This document shows positions 44,145 to 54,355 of a DNA stretch of 64,000 nt, piece after piece. Each line of letters opens with the position of its first letter. Position 1 is the stretch's first letter. Both the position numbers and the translations under genes were made by a program. The stretch lies in NCBI GenBank assembly GCA_003971905.1, contig RSEE01000071.1, forward strand, positions 62,001 to 126,000, in the 5' to 3' direction. The stretch is from Moniliella sp. 'wahieum'. Its lineage: Eukaryota; Basidiomycota; Moniliellomycetes; Moniliellales; Moniliellaceae. The notes beneath the pieces were generated by a model. It did no database searches and was not told where the DNA came from. It was given only the letters and a program-made list of their open reading frames with translations.

Positions 44145-45378
44145 ATGATCCTCCCCGCCCGAGAACACCATCATCCAGCATGTGCTGACGCAGCGCTTCG
44201 CCTCTCCCGGCGCGGTGGACCAGACGTTCAGCGACTTTGATGGCGTTGCGTACCACGTCGAAGCGCCCAAGGCCGGTCCGCTGACGTTGTCGATGGACAT
44301 GCGGTGCTGGCCCCAGCTGGTGGCCCAAGGCGCTGACCAGGTGCTAGCGCGCGAGTACGGTGCTTACCTCCTACCTGCGTCCGAGGTCGAGTCGGGGTAC
44401 TCGGTGTCGCTCCGGTTCGACTATGGTGCGTTGCCAGAGGGCGAGGCGCGCACGGCGCTCATCCAGTCTGTCGCCTTGCTCAAGCGCAACGCTATGGCCG
44501 CCCCGTTCGAAGCTGCGTTCGCGGTGCACAAGGCACTCGCAGAACAGACCAAGGTCGTTGAAGGCGCTCACTCGGCAAGCCACACTGGCGCAGCAGAGAA
44601 ACGCTCGTCATCCCCTACCGCGAAGACGAGGCAATTTACATCCTCCCCTCGGCCGACCGCGTGACCGTCGTGTTAGTACCGAGTTCAAGGACGAGACCGA
44701 CACAGTATTTGGCCGCCTGTTCCTCCAGGTTCGTCTTACCCCCCGCCCTTGTGCTTCAGAGGTAGAGAAGAGACTGAGCCCGAGCCCGAGACTGAGCCCG
44801 AGCCCACTGCCCGCTGCCTGCTGCCTGCTGCGGACTGCTGACCCATCCTCCCGCTGGACTAGGAATTTGTCGATGCCCGACGTCGGCCCCAGATCCAATC
44901 GGCGCCGCAGGTGCTGTATTCCAACAAGGAGCCTCCGCTGGAGATTCGCCACTTGCCCAACCTGGCCCAAGGAGAGAACCTTGGCTACGTCACCTTTGTT
45001 CTCTTCCCGCGCCATTTCCAAACGCCCGAAGTGGCATTTGCCACAGTCAGCACCATCCAGCTCTTCCGCGATTACCTCCACTACCACAGTACGTCTTCCT
45101 ACCCTCTTCCTACCCTCTTCCTACCCTCTTCCCTCCGGCGTGACACTCTCGTTTGCGCGATGGAACCCCCCCCTTGCGCTTCCCAAAGGGAGCACTCGGA
45201 CAGGACGAAAGCTAATTGTGCCCCCCCTTTCCACGTAGTCAAATGTTCCAAGGCGTACATGCAGTCGCGCATGCGGCACCGCGTGGCGGAGTTTACCAAG
45301 GTGCTTAACCGGGCCAAGCCCGAGCAGGCCGACAAGGAACGCAAAACCGCTTCGGGGCGGACGTTCAAGGCGCGCTAA
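44145..45378 (+). CDS. ARC35: Arp2/3 complex subunit 2 (p34, ARPC2)
   Basis: A core scaffold subunit of the Arp2/3 actin-nucleating complex. The start ATG at 44145 gives MIL..., then [49 protein letters not shown] and [14 protein letters not shown]. Continuing across breaks near 44590 and 44675 are [20 protein letters not shown] and [18 protein letters not shown]. Intron 1 is 44729-44862 and exon 2 runs [44 protein letters not shown]. Intron 2 is 45089-45238 (GTACGT...GTAG). The last exon gives [31 protein letters not shown]. An indel near 44160 disturbs the N-terminus. All blocks match ARPC2 order and length. Confidence 0.94.
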
Positions 45379-46517
45379 GTCGTCTGCGCTGCCCTGGCCT
45401 CCTGGCCACTTGGCCACGCGTGCCCATGCCCATGCCAGGGCTCAGTGCGCGGGCAAGGGAAAAGAACAATACGATGCATATGGATGCTATGCGCGAGCAG
45501 TAGGGAGAGGAGGAGGGGGTTGGGCGTTCGATGCACCAGGGAATGATAAATGGCAGTGCAGGATGGGATGGATCCGAGGCAGGGTGCCAAGTGGGAGGTA
45601 GGCAAGAAGGAAAGCAGAGACGAGGGCCACAACGCAAGGCAACCTGGCAAACGAGGGGAAAGGGATGGAGAGCTGAGCGTTTGTTTGGTCTCGGTGCTTG
45701 TCGCTGAGATCGACACTTGGTTGGTACGCTGTCCAAAAGCAAAAAATCGTTCGAGGGGGTGAAGCTCAGTGTGTGCGCTGCATGGATAGAGTACACTCTG
45801 TTTTCCTCGCCTCCAGGTTGACGCGGCTGGCCAAGCGCCATACTTTCCTGATGCTCTCAACGTTCAACACACTAGGGACAGAAGCGGAATGAAGATATAG
45901 TTGGATTGAGGTGTGGGGTACATGGACCTACTTTAGTAGGCATTGAGAGGGAAAGCGAGCGGATGCCACTGATTCGTTCCTGCATCTTGTACCAGCGTAC
46001 AGCAGAGCCTACACTACTTCCGGTACTGACCCGATGAGATCTGAGAGCAACCTCGCACTTGTGCTGCAGCGGGGGGGGGAAGCCAAGACAAGGAGTGCGG
46101 GTACATGCATTCGTGTCTATCGTGATGTGGGCGTGGCCAACACATGGTATCCGGTATGCCCCGCTTCTTGATGGGAGTAGCTTAGGAGGTCTGTATAGGG
46201 TCGTGTGGATGTATCTCGTCAGAAAGACCAAGTGTAGTGACATCGGAAGCTAGTACTCTCGTTACCAACCCTACTTGGCGGACAGGGACAGAAAGCCGAT
46301 TGAGCAAGGCAAGACACTGGCCAGTGGCGCTGATTGCGTAGTGAGTAGTGTGACTCAGTGGGTTGCGGCAAAGCTTCAAGCTTCAATATGCGCCCCAGTC
46401 CGCGAAGCCTAAGGCCTAAGCGCTAACCCCCGCCCAGTGCCCCACCGCCTGTGTCGGCGATTGTGCATCGTTCGTCCTAACGCATTAATCCCCAACCACC
46501 CCTGGCTTTCGCCACCC
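45379..46517. other. Intergenic, 1.1 kb
   Basis: No gene is supported on either strand. CAAAGCTTCAAGCTTCAATATG at about 46369 is another AAGCTT word. Confidence 0.4.
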
Positions 46518-48000
46518 ATGCCCTCGGCCAACGCCAACCCCAACGCCATCGACCCACCCCGCCCTCGCCCGAAGGCAGCAGACCGACGCCCACCTTCTCC
46601 ACCACCACCGCCTCCGCCTCCTCTACCTCCTCCACGTCCCCACGCCCCCGAGCCATGCCCGCTCTCGCCGTCAGAGCAGCACGGCCGTGCCGCCCTCTGA
46701 CCCCAACACCCGCCCCGAGCAGCCGCCAGGGCCCGCTATGGCCCACACGGAGACGGACGAGCACGAGGGGCCCGTACAAGGGCGGCGTGAATGGCCACCA
46801 AACCCTGCGCCGGGCCCGTCGCTTGCCCCGCCCAGATCGGATGAGATTGTGATTACCAACGTGCGCCAGGCACCTGTTTGTACGTCTCCTCTCTCGCTTT
46901 CCCCTCTACTCCTCTGTGCCCAGAGGCGGGACATGACAAGTGGAAAGGGACGCTTGCTGTGGGACCAACGAGTCGGGTTCCTACGGAGAGTAGAGTAGAG
47001 ATGGGATGGGATGGGATGGGATGGGATGGGGATATGGGATGGGATGGGATGTGGGATATGGGATGTGGGATATGGGATGTGGGATATGGGATGGAATGGG
47101 ATTGACTAACACTGCCCTGCGCGCACAGCCAGTCGGTGGAACATCGGAACGCGCTGCTGAGCATCTCAACGAATTGCAGCGCTTGATCCCAGTGGCTCAT
47201 CCCTTGCCCTGCATTTGGCTGCGACCGCGAGGGAGTTACTAAGCCCAATGCCGCGCGTGGAGAACGAGCAAACCCACTTTTACCATGCGGTGATGAGCTT
47301 GGTGCGGACAGGCCAGTTGCCGCTGGGCGATCCGGCGGTGCGCAGGATGCTCAGGGACGTACGACGGGACTCGATGGGCGCACGACTGCGCGAGGTGGAC
47401 CGACGGATCCAAGCCTTGCCTCGAGGCAAGTATGTCCGCAAAACCTACAAACCGCATTACACCCATGGCAGTGCCGTCCGCGCGCCCTTCACAGCCTCTT
47501 GCCCCCACCGCCTGTGGAGGTAGATTTGGTCGAACCGCCACTCCGAGGGCGGAGCCCGACTTGCACTGTCCCGCCCAGCTAGCCCGGGAGCGGGAGCGGG
47601 AACGGGAGCGGGAACGGGAACGGGAACGGGAACGGGAACGGGAACGGGAACGGGAACGGGAACGGGAACGAGAACGAGAACGGGAGAGGGAGAGGGCGTC
47701 CCATCCAATGAGAGCGAATGTGCCCGTTGTGCTGGGTGCAACTGTGCGCTACGCACAGCGGGGAGGGAAGAGAGTTTTTCATCTACTTTTGCCGTGTGGG
47801 CATGTGATTGATGGGGCGTGTCGCGAGCGCTTGGGTGGCGTGCATGCCAAGGCCGCCCTTGCCACCGACGAGGGCGGGCGAGCGGCGTGGGTATGCGTAA
47901 CGGCGGATTCGATGTGTTGGTGTCGTGTCCGGTCACAGAGTGCGACGAAAAGTGGACGTTGTGCCGGGCAAACCCAGCTCGGCGACAGGTGTATGTCTGA
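46518..48000 (+). CDS. Unrecognised protein with RING-like C-terminus and (Arg-Glu)n tract
   Basis: The ATG at 46518 begins a Pro-rich region, then SDEIVITNVRQAPV before an intron (46880-47128, GTACGT...GCACAG). A second exon encodes RAAEHLNELQRLIPVAHPL and, after a frame break near 47205, AATARELLSPMPRVENEQTHFYHAVMSLVRTGQ, RRMLRDVRRDSMGARLREVDRRIQALPRGKYVRKTYKPHYTHG. A long (RE)n dipeptide run (47584-47695) precedes FHLLLPCGHVIDGACRERLG and CPVTECDEKWTLC, which ends in QVYV and a stop at 48000. The Cys/His spacing resembles half of a RING or zinc-ribbon fold, with no CxxC before the CGH. The family is unknown. Ubiquitin-ligase activity would be speculation. Confidence 0.55.
46996..47098 (+). 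repeat. GGGAT/GATGG pentamer repeat inside the intron
   Basis: GATGGGATGGGATGGGATGG passes into GGGATATGGGATGTGGGATA variants. It fills the middle of the 249-bp intron. Confidence 0.85.
47584..47695 (+). repeat. GGGAAC/GGGAGC hexamer array, coding (Arg-Glu)n
   Basis: About eighteen hexamers, starting GCGGGAGCGGGAACGGGAGC. One frame reads Arg-Glu repeats; the reverse strand reads Pro-Val or Phe-Pro repeats. The surrounding frame supports the Arg-Glu reading. Confidence 0.8.
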
Positions 48001-48566
48001 AGGTGTGGGTTCGGTTGCGTGGCCTGGACTGGTCGTACTCGTACCCTCCTCTTGCCTTGGTCCATCGGGTGCGGGTTCCTTGGGCGTTGTGGCCCCTTTG
48101 GGTGTGCGGGAGAGGGAACATTTTGCATACTGCTACATCAGCTCCCGATTGTACCAAACATAGAGAGGGCAGCATTGCAATAGTCCTCTGATTTCAGAGG
48201 GGCAACGTAACGATCTCATCCTCTGTATACGTGTCCACCATGCTGGCGATGATCACTACACCGTACATCAATGTGGCTGCCACGCCTGATTGGATGAACC
48301 CTTTGCAGGGTCTAAATCGTGCATCATGCATCATGTGAAGAACCATACACCTGCATCATGAAGCGCAGGCGCGACCCGAAGGGTCTGTGCGGAGAGGCGA
48401 TTGACGTTTTTGGACCTCCAAAACGTAGAGGTCCAAATCATATGAGTAGTGCTGTTCCAACGGTAAAAATGCACATTCTGCCTACCTACTCGTGGCTCCT
48501 ACACATAGATTGTTGGTGCTAAACGCACCGCTGCAGAGGACATCCAGAAATGAATTGTGCAGGGCG
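48001..48566. other. Intergenic left of copia element
   Basis: GCATCATGCATCATG near 48319 belongs to the ATGCAT word family. GACGTTTTTGGACCTCCAAAACGTAGAGGTCCA near 48401-48434 forms an inverted repeat around GGACCTCC. No gene seen. Confidence 0.4.
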
Positions 48567-48794
48567 TGTTGAGCCATCAGGTGGCTCGTGCTTTGGCCAA
48601 TGTCCCTTCAGTTCCTCCTCAGGCCTAGGAGTTCCGTTGTTTTTCTCTCCTGCTTTTCCTTGTTCCGCAGCTTAGCCCCTGGTGGCGACTCGCTGCTTGA
48701 TGTTCCTCTGTAGGCGTGCTGGTTGGCTTAGACCACCACCACCACTAGTGCGATTGCATCACCTCGAGGACCATCTGGACTCCAGATCTCATCA
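48567..48794 (+). repeat. 5' LTR of complete copia element
   Basis: Begins TGTTGAGCCATCAGGTGGCT and ends AGATCTCATCA. A CCACCACCACCACTAG tract near 48733 is shorter than in the 3' LTR. Confidence 0.93.
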
Positions 48795-48906
48795 GAGTTA
48801 CAACTCTTCGCTCATCCAGTGAGCAACGGTGATCAACCCACAATTCCCTTTCCATTCCCTCACTCCCTCCGGATCCATCCCTTTCCATCGGCGTCTTTTA
48901 TCAACA

Positions 48907-50543
48907 ATGTGCCATTTCACTTCCTACCCCTCAGCTGTCGAACCCGGACTGGGCCGACCAGCACCTTCTGTCTCCCTTTCCTAAAGAAGGCATTACCTTC
49001 ACGCGTGCATCGCAATTGGCCAACGAACAACTGAGCCAATACCAAGCCCTTTACCATATTCTTGAGGATCACAGACTTTGGTGGCCAAAAACAATGCGTC
49101 TGATTTCAAACCCGTCTCACATTTATCTCAGGCAAACTATCAGCTCTGAGCAAAAGGTCGTGAAAATGGTCGGCGATCCTACTAAGCGACTTCCCAGCGA
49201 TCCGTCTGTCCAGCCGACTGTCGTGTGTCACTATGACGAGTTGCGTAGTGTGTTCCACCGCACTTTAATACATTTTTGCGAACCGTTTTGGTTCTCCGCT
49301 TCTTCTTCCCAACAATCTTCCGCAACATCGGAACCGGAGGATCCCGTTGCGACCCCACGGCCGGTCGCGTCACCTGGTCTCACGACGAATCCATTGTTCA
49401 TACTCATGTGGCAACAACGACACCGTCGATTACTCCTCCGATTGATGAAGCGATTTGTCATCTTTGAAGAAGGCTGCCTGTTCTGGAATATCTGCGGAAG
49501 CCCTCGCGCGTCTAGCCGAGCAGCGTTGGGGTCTTGACGCGAGCACTCCAGCGTTTTTGCAGTTCTAGAGGATTGGCCGTCCGGAGCACCCGCCGGCAAT
49601 GTTTCGTCCGTGACGCCGCCCCTGCCTTCTAACCCGGAGCCCTTCCCAGCCTTGGCCAAAATTACCCGAAGCGTCAACGTTGTGGACAAGTACAATGCGG
49701 GACAATATTTCTGGCCTTGGGCGGACTTGGTTCTGGGCAGACTTGACGATGCGGTGGACGGTGCTCGTGATTGATTCAAACTGGAGAAGCTGATCCCCAT
49801 TACAATCGCTTACTGGATCACAAACTACACGCTCCTCTTTTGGCTCACTTGCACCGCAATGTTAGCGCGTCTGTTCCATATTCTGTTACTACCGGCCTGG
49901 CTTCTGTACTTTTCCGTATCCTGTTACAACGTTTCGGTCAATCGTCACCGGCCGAACATTGTGATATTATCCGGCAGCTTCTTGACCTTCGTCTCGGGTC
50001 TTCGACAGGATCCACATACGTGGAGCGGCACCGCAGTCTGGTTTACAAACTGGAAGTGCGTTTGCGTCGTCCCTTTTCTGAGGACGTCCTCCGTTCTTTT
50101 TTACTTAATGGTCTCCAGGATCGAACGTTTGCGGCATTCACCCTCACACGAACTACGACCAGCTATTGATGTTGGTTTCGAGCCTTCCGGCAGCACCTTC
50201 GTCATCGTCTCTTCCGAACAAGCCTGTAACGCCGGGCTCAGGTGGTCGAAAGCCTTCTCATCCCAGTACATCTCAGGGTGGCGGGTCGTCTCGCAAGGGG
50301 GGCTCTTCCCAATGGAGTGGGGCACCTGGCTCAGGGTCTGGTCAACGTGGAGGTGGGACTGTAGCTTACGGATCTCAAGGTGCCGCCAATTGGACTGCTG
50401 CTAACACTGTGGCTCCTGTTTCGGGTCCTTCTGTGGCAGCATACCCAAACGCTACTTTTTCCAGTGGACCCCTACATTTCCCCCCTATTCCTACCAACGA
50501 TTCCAGTGCGTCCAGTATCTCTCCTTCTCATCAGTCTGAATAG
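48907..50543 (+). CDS. gag: Copia Gag, ending at an in-frame TAG before pol
   Basis: The ATG at 48907 aligns with the start in the truncated copy. Homologous blocks follow in shifting frames: NPDWADQHLLSPFPK, TRASQLANEQLSQYQALYHI, KLHAPLLAHLHRNVSASV, and a Gly/Ser/Arg-rich tail (GGRKPSHPSTSQGGGSSRKG). No CCHC zinc knuckle was seen; the RGG-like tail may replace it. The last codons read SPSHQSE then TAG at 50541-50543, and the pol frame continues in phase after it. Confidence 0.8.
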
Positions 50544-53500
50544 GACGGCGCGGGGAGTACTTCGCCAGCCCCCCCTGCGCAACATGATTCGGGCGCGTGC
50601 CCGTCTGTCTTCAAGGATAGGAACGCATTTACTTCACTACATCCTAGTCATGCTTCTATAGTCCTTGCAGATGGACGGGTCGTGCAAGCCGATGGCATTG
50701 GCACTGTTTCTGTCTATATCCATACCTGTACCGGCCCTCCCCTGTTCGTTCAACTCCCTGATTCCTTCTATTGTGCTTCTTTTCCTTATAACTTGGTCAG
50801 TGCGTATCAACTCTCGATGACCGGAATCGAGAGTTTGGTCGCGGCGCGGGGCCAAGGCATCTATCTGTGCGCCGAACGGGTGACATCCCCCGCCTTGTTA
50901 CGGACGCTAGCTACAAAATGTTTATCGAACCATTTCTTCCTTCCCATTCTCCTTCCCCTTCCCCTTCCCACAATGTGCCCTTTCAATCGAACCATCTACT
51001 GTTTTGGACAAGATTCAACGAGTCCATGAACAATGGAACCATATCTCCCTTGACCAGCTCCCACACTTAACCGCCTCTATGCCCCTTCCTTATAGTGTTC
51101 TACCTCAAGATGTAGCGACTGTTCGTCCCCACTGGCATTGCCCTTCCTGTATTCTCTCGCATGCCACAGCCCCTCCTCATTCCCTTTCTCAAACTGCTAC
51201 CCGGAACACCCGACCTTTTTCCTTGATCCACATCGATGTGGTCGACATTCCTCGCCAAGGTGGCGGGGGACACGGGTGGGGTTTAGTTATCGTCGACGAC
51301 TTCACCCGGTACGTTTTCTTAATACTTCCTCTTTCTTCCAAAGGTGAAGCCACTGCATCTCTTCCCCACTTTATTACCCGTGAGCAGCGTCAGCACCCTG
51401 AAAGACCCCTCCAGGTGGTCCGCTCTCCGACAATGCTCCAGAATTGACCTCCGCTATGATCGATTTTTACGACGAACAAGGTACCGTGACAGGAACCACC
51501 AATCCAGGTGAAAGTGCTTCAAATGGTATCGCCGAAAGAGCGATCCGATCCATCATGGACCGTGCTCGCACTTTGCTCGCTTCTACTCGCCTGGTTCCCG
51601 AAGATTGGTGGCATCATGCTCTTCACGCTGCGGCGTACACACACAACCTTGTGCCTCCGAAGGGTTGGGGGGCAACAGCCGTTTTGCACGTTACCACGAT
51701 TTCCCTCCTTCCCTTCCTATGCATGGTTTCGGTACCCTAGCATACCTTCACCTCTTTCCCAACCAGCGTGACGGCGGTAAGTTGGGTCCGCGGGCCGTTC
51801 CTGCCATGCTCATCGGATACGACGAGCGCCATGGTAGTAAGGGTTGGCTTTTGCTCTGCATGGCGGCCCTGGCCTACTTTACTATCGCTGGAAGAAACCG
51901 TTCAAGTGGACCAACCTGTCATACACTGCAGAGCATCCCACACATTTCAACCTTATTCCTTCTAACATTGTTTCTCCTCACGGGACTGGGGGGGTTGAGG
52001 AGACACCGGACGCAAGTTCCCCAAACCTTGCGACTTTACCTGCTCCTCCTACTGTAGCCCATCCTACTCCTACTCCTGCCATTGTATCCCCACCTCCTGC
52101 TGATGCACCCTTGTTCCTAACCAAAACAATCTGCGCTGCGTCGTAATCCGGACGCCGTGCACGACTCCACGCCCCCCTCCCCTTGATCTCTCTCATCCTG
52201 CTCCGATAACCCCCAGAATCCATCTTTCATTCCCTTTCTCTTAAGGTCCCCACCCTCTTTCATCCTCCTGTCTCACTTTCCACTCTTGATTTACCCACTT
52301 TTGTCAACATCTTCTCGGTCCCATGCCCAATACTTCCATGATTCCCGACTCGGACCGCACTCAGCCTCCTCTTGCCCTTGCTCTCGACCACGCGCGAGAC
52401 GAGGACGCACTCCTTCTTACCACCGATGGTGTTCCATTGGCGCCCAAGTCCGTGCGGGCTCTCGTCGGCCACCCTGCATTTGATGATGTACTTGCTGCCA
52501 TGCGCGTTGAACTGACGCGTTTCGATTCTCGCAAGGTGAAGGAGGTGGTGCCCACACCTCCGGGGCACGTGTGTTACCCCGTATTTGGGTTCTCAGTACC
52601 AAGACGGATGCTGAGGGTCGCTTTGTCAAGTATCGTGCGCGTTATGTAGTGGGAGGATATCGCCAACTTCCCGGATCATGGACCAAGTCATTTGCTCCCG
52701 CGGTTCACACCTCCGCCGTCAATACTTTGATCTCAGAGGCGGAAGGGCTCCAGCTCTTTACAGCCGGCGTTGAGGCGGCGTACCTGTATGCGGACGTGAC
52801 CGAAGAGGTCTATGTTCGGCTGCCTCCCTTTTTCCTAGAAGGGAAAGGCAAGTGTTGGAAACTGAAGAAGAGTCTTTATGGTCTCCATTAAAGTGGAGCC
52901 AATTTTGGTGATTGGCTGCGTACTTTCCTTTGTGACCGTCTTGGCTTTACCAGTCTCAAGTCGGAGCCTTGCTCTTCATTCGTCGTACCCAATCCTTGGA
53001 TCTCATTCTATTGGCCATCCACAACTGGATTTTCTTGTTGCTTGCCGTTCGGGATCTCATTCTATTGGCCATCCACACTGACGATTTTCTTGTTGCTTGC
53101 CGTTCGGGGGTCATCTACGATTCCTTCCTTGTTGAGCTTCGCCGCCATATCGAAATTAAATCCAATGGCCCACCACTTATTCGTTTCCATCTCGGATGCC
53201 AGTACGACCGCATTGATGGGCACCTCTACGTGAGCCAACCCAAATTCATTACTGAAACGCTTGCCACCCACGACATGATTCACGACCATCCTCGACGTCT
53301 CCCGCTCAGTCACACTCTTCCTCCTCCCCTACGTCCCGAGCACGAACCACGATCCACAACACGCGACGAGAATCACGCCTACCGTTCTATGGTCGGGTCT
53401 GCCATGTGGTCGGCTCGCATGTCTCGTCCCGACACCTTGTTTGCCGCCACCTTCTTGGCTCGTTTCTTAGATGACCCTTCTCGTGCTCACCGTGACGCTG

Positions 53501-54074
53501 CCGTTGGGTTGTTGCGATACCTGAAGGGTACTGGACCATTCCCTCCGCTTAACACCTGTTGACCGCGCAAGACCCCTCCTTGAACTGCATACGGATGCTT
53601 CTTTTGCTTCGGACAGGCGTTGCTCACGGTCTGTTTCCGGGTACGTTGTGTTTGTGTATGGTGTGCCTGTCTCGTGGAATACCAAGACACAGAACCAAGG
53701 GATGAGCAACACACAGCCGCTTCCGAATACTTGGCCATGGGTGATGGTTTGCGCGATGCACTCTTTGTGCGCAACATTCTTGAGCTGTTGGGCACATTTG
53801 TTCTGCTGCACACCCAATTCAGCTCTTTGTGGACAACACTGCAGCAAAGGCTCTTGCCGAGAAGCTTGGCAGCCTGGGTAAGATCCGCGAGATCGATGTG
53901 TGGTACCATGAGGTGCGAGAACGCATCCATGGTGGCGAGCTTGTCGTTCATCATGTCCCGGGCGTGGATCATTTATCTGATTGGTTCACCAAACCTGTTG
54001 GTCTTCCCAAACTCCTTTCCACATCTCAACAATTCGATTTGGCTCCCCTTTCTTCTCGTTTGGTTTCTTCTTAA
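50544..54074 (+). CDS. pol: Copia Pol: protease, integrase, reverse transcriptase, RNase H
   Basis: Protease: HDSGACPS at about 50589 (active-site D-S-G) and VLADGRVV. Integrase: HWHCPSCILSHA zinc region near 51135, SLIHIDVVDIP and IVDDFTRYVF (the two Asp), and NGIAERAIRSIMDRARTLLA near 51530 (the Glu). Reverse transcriptase: KYRARYVVGGYRQLPGSW, FAPAVHTSAVNTLISEAEG, EAAYLYADVTEEVYVRLPPF, KCWKLKKSLYGL and HTDDFLVACRSG (catalytic DD) near 53080. RNase H: ELHTDASFASDRRCSRSVSGYV at about 53585 and DNTAAKALAEKLGSLGKIRE..HVPGVDHLSDWFTKPV near 53830-54000. Several frame breaks occur; the 54-bp duplication at 52999-53052 lies in the catalytic RT region. Confidence 0.9.
52999..53107 (+). repeat. 54-bp tandem duplication across the RT catalytic motif
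   Basis: GATCTCATTCTATTGGCCAT opens both copies (52999 and 53053), and TTTTCTTGTTGCTTGCCGTT lies near each end. The second copy encodes HTDDF; the first reads HNWIF because of a small indel and change at that site. Confidence 0.85.
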
Positions 54075-54121
54075 CTTGTTTTGGCCTACGAGTTTCCTTT
54101 GGTCCCTTGGCCCGGGGGGGG

Positions 54122-54355
54122 TGTTGAGCCATCAGGTGGCTCGTGCTTTGGCCAATGTCCCTTCAGTTCCTCCTCAGGCATAGGAGTTCCGTTGTTTTCT
54201 CCTGTTTTTCCTTGTTCCGCAGCTTAGCCCTGGTGGCGACTCGCTGCTTGATGTCCCTCTGTAGGCGTTGCTGGTTGGCTTAGACCACCACCACCACCAC
54301 CACTAGCGCGATTGCATCACCCTCGAGGACCAACTGGACTCCAGATCTCATATCA
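54122..54355 (+). repeat. 3' LTR of complete copia element
   Basis: It starts one base after the polypurine tract and ends CTCATATCA, followed by GGGCG. It is 6 bp longer than the 5' LTR, largely through extra CAC units. Confidence 0.93.

Larger units (their letters stand above)
48567..54355 (+). mobile_element. Complete Ty1/copia LTR retrotransposon
   Basis: 5.79 kb, bounded by LTRs of 228 and 234 bp with TGTTGAG...ATCA ends. A perfect 5-bp target duplication GGGCG lies at 48562-48566 and 54356-54360. A polypurine tract GGGGGGGG abuts the 3' LTR. Internal order is gag, protease, integrase, reverse transcriptase, RNase H, which defines copia. Frames are broken many times, partly by the indels seen throughout the window, so current coding ability is unclear. 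The LTRs differ by about four substitutions and about seven indels, so the insertion is fairly young. A second, truncated copy is at 5.3-11.4 kb. Confidence 0.95.
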
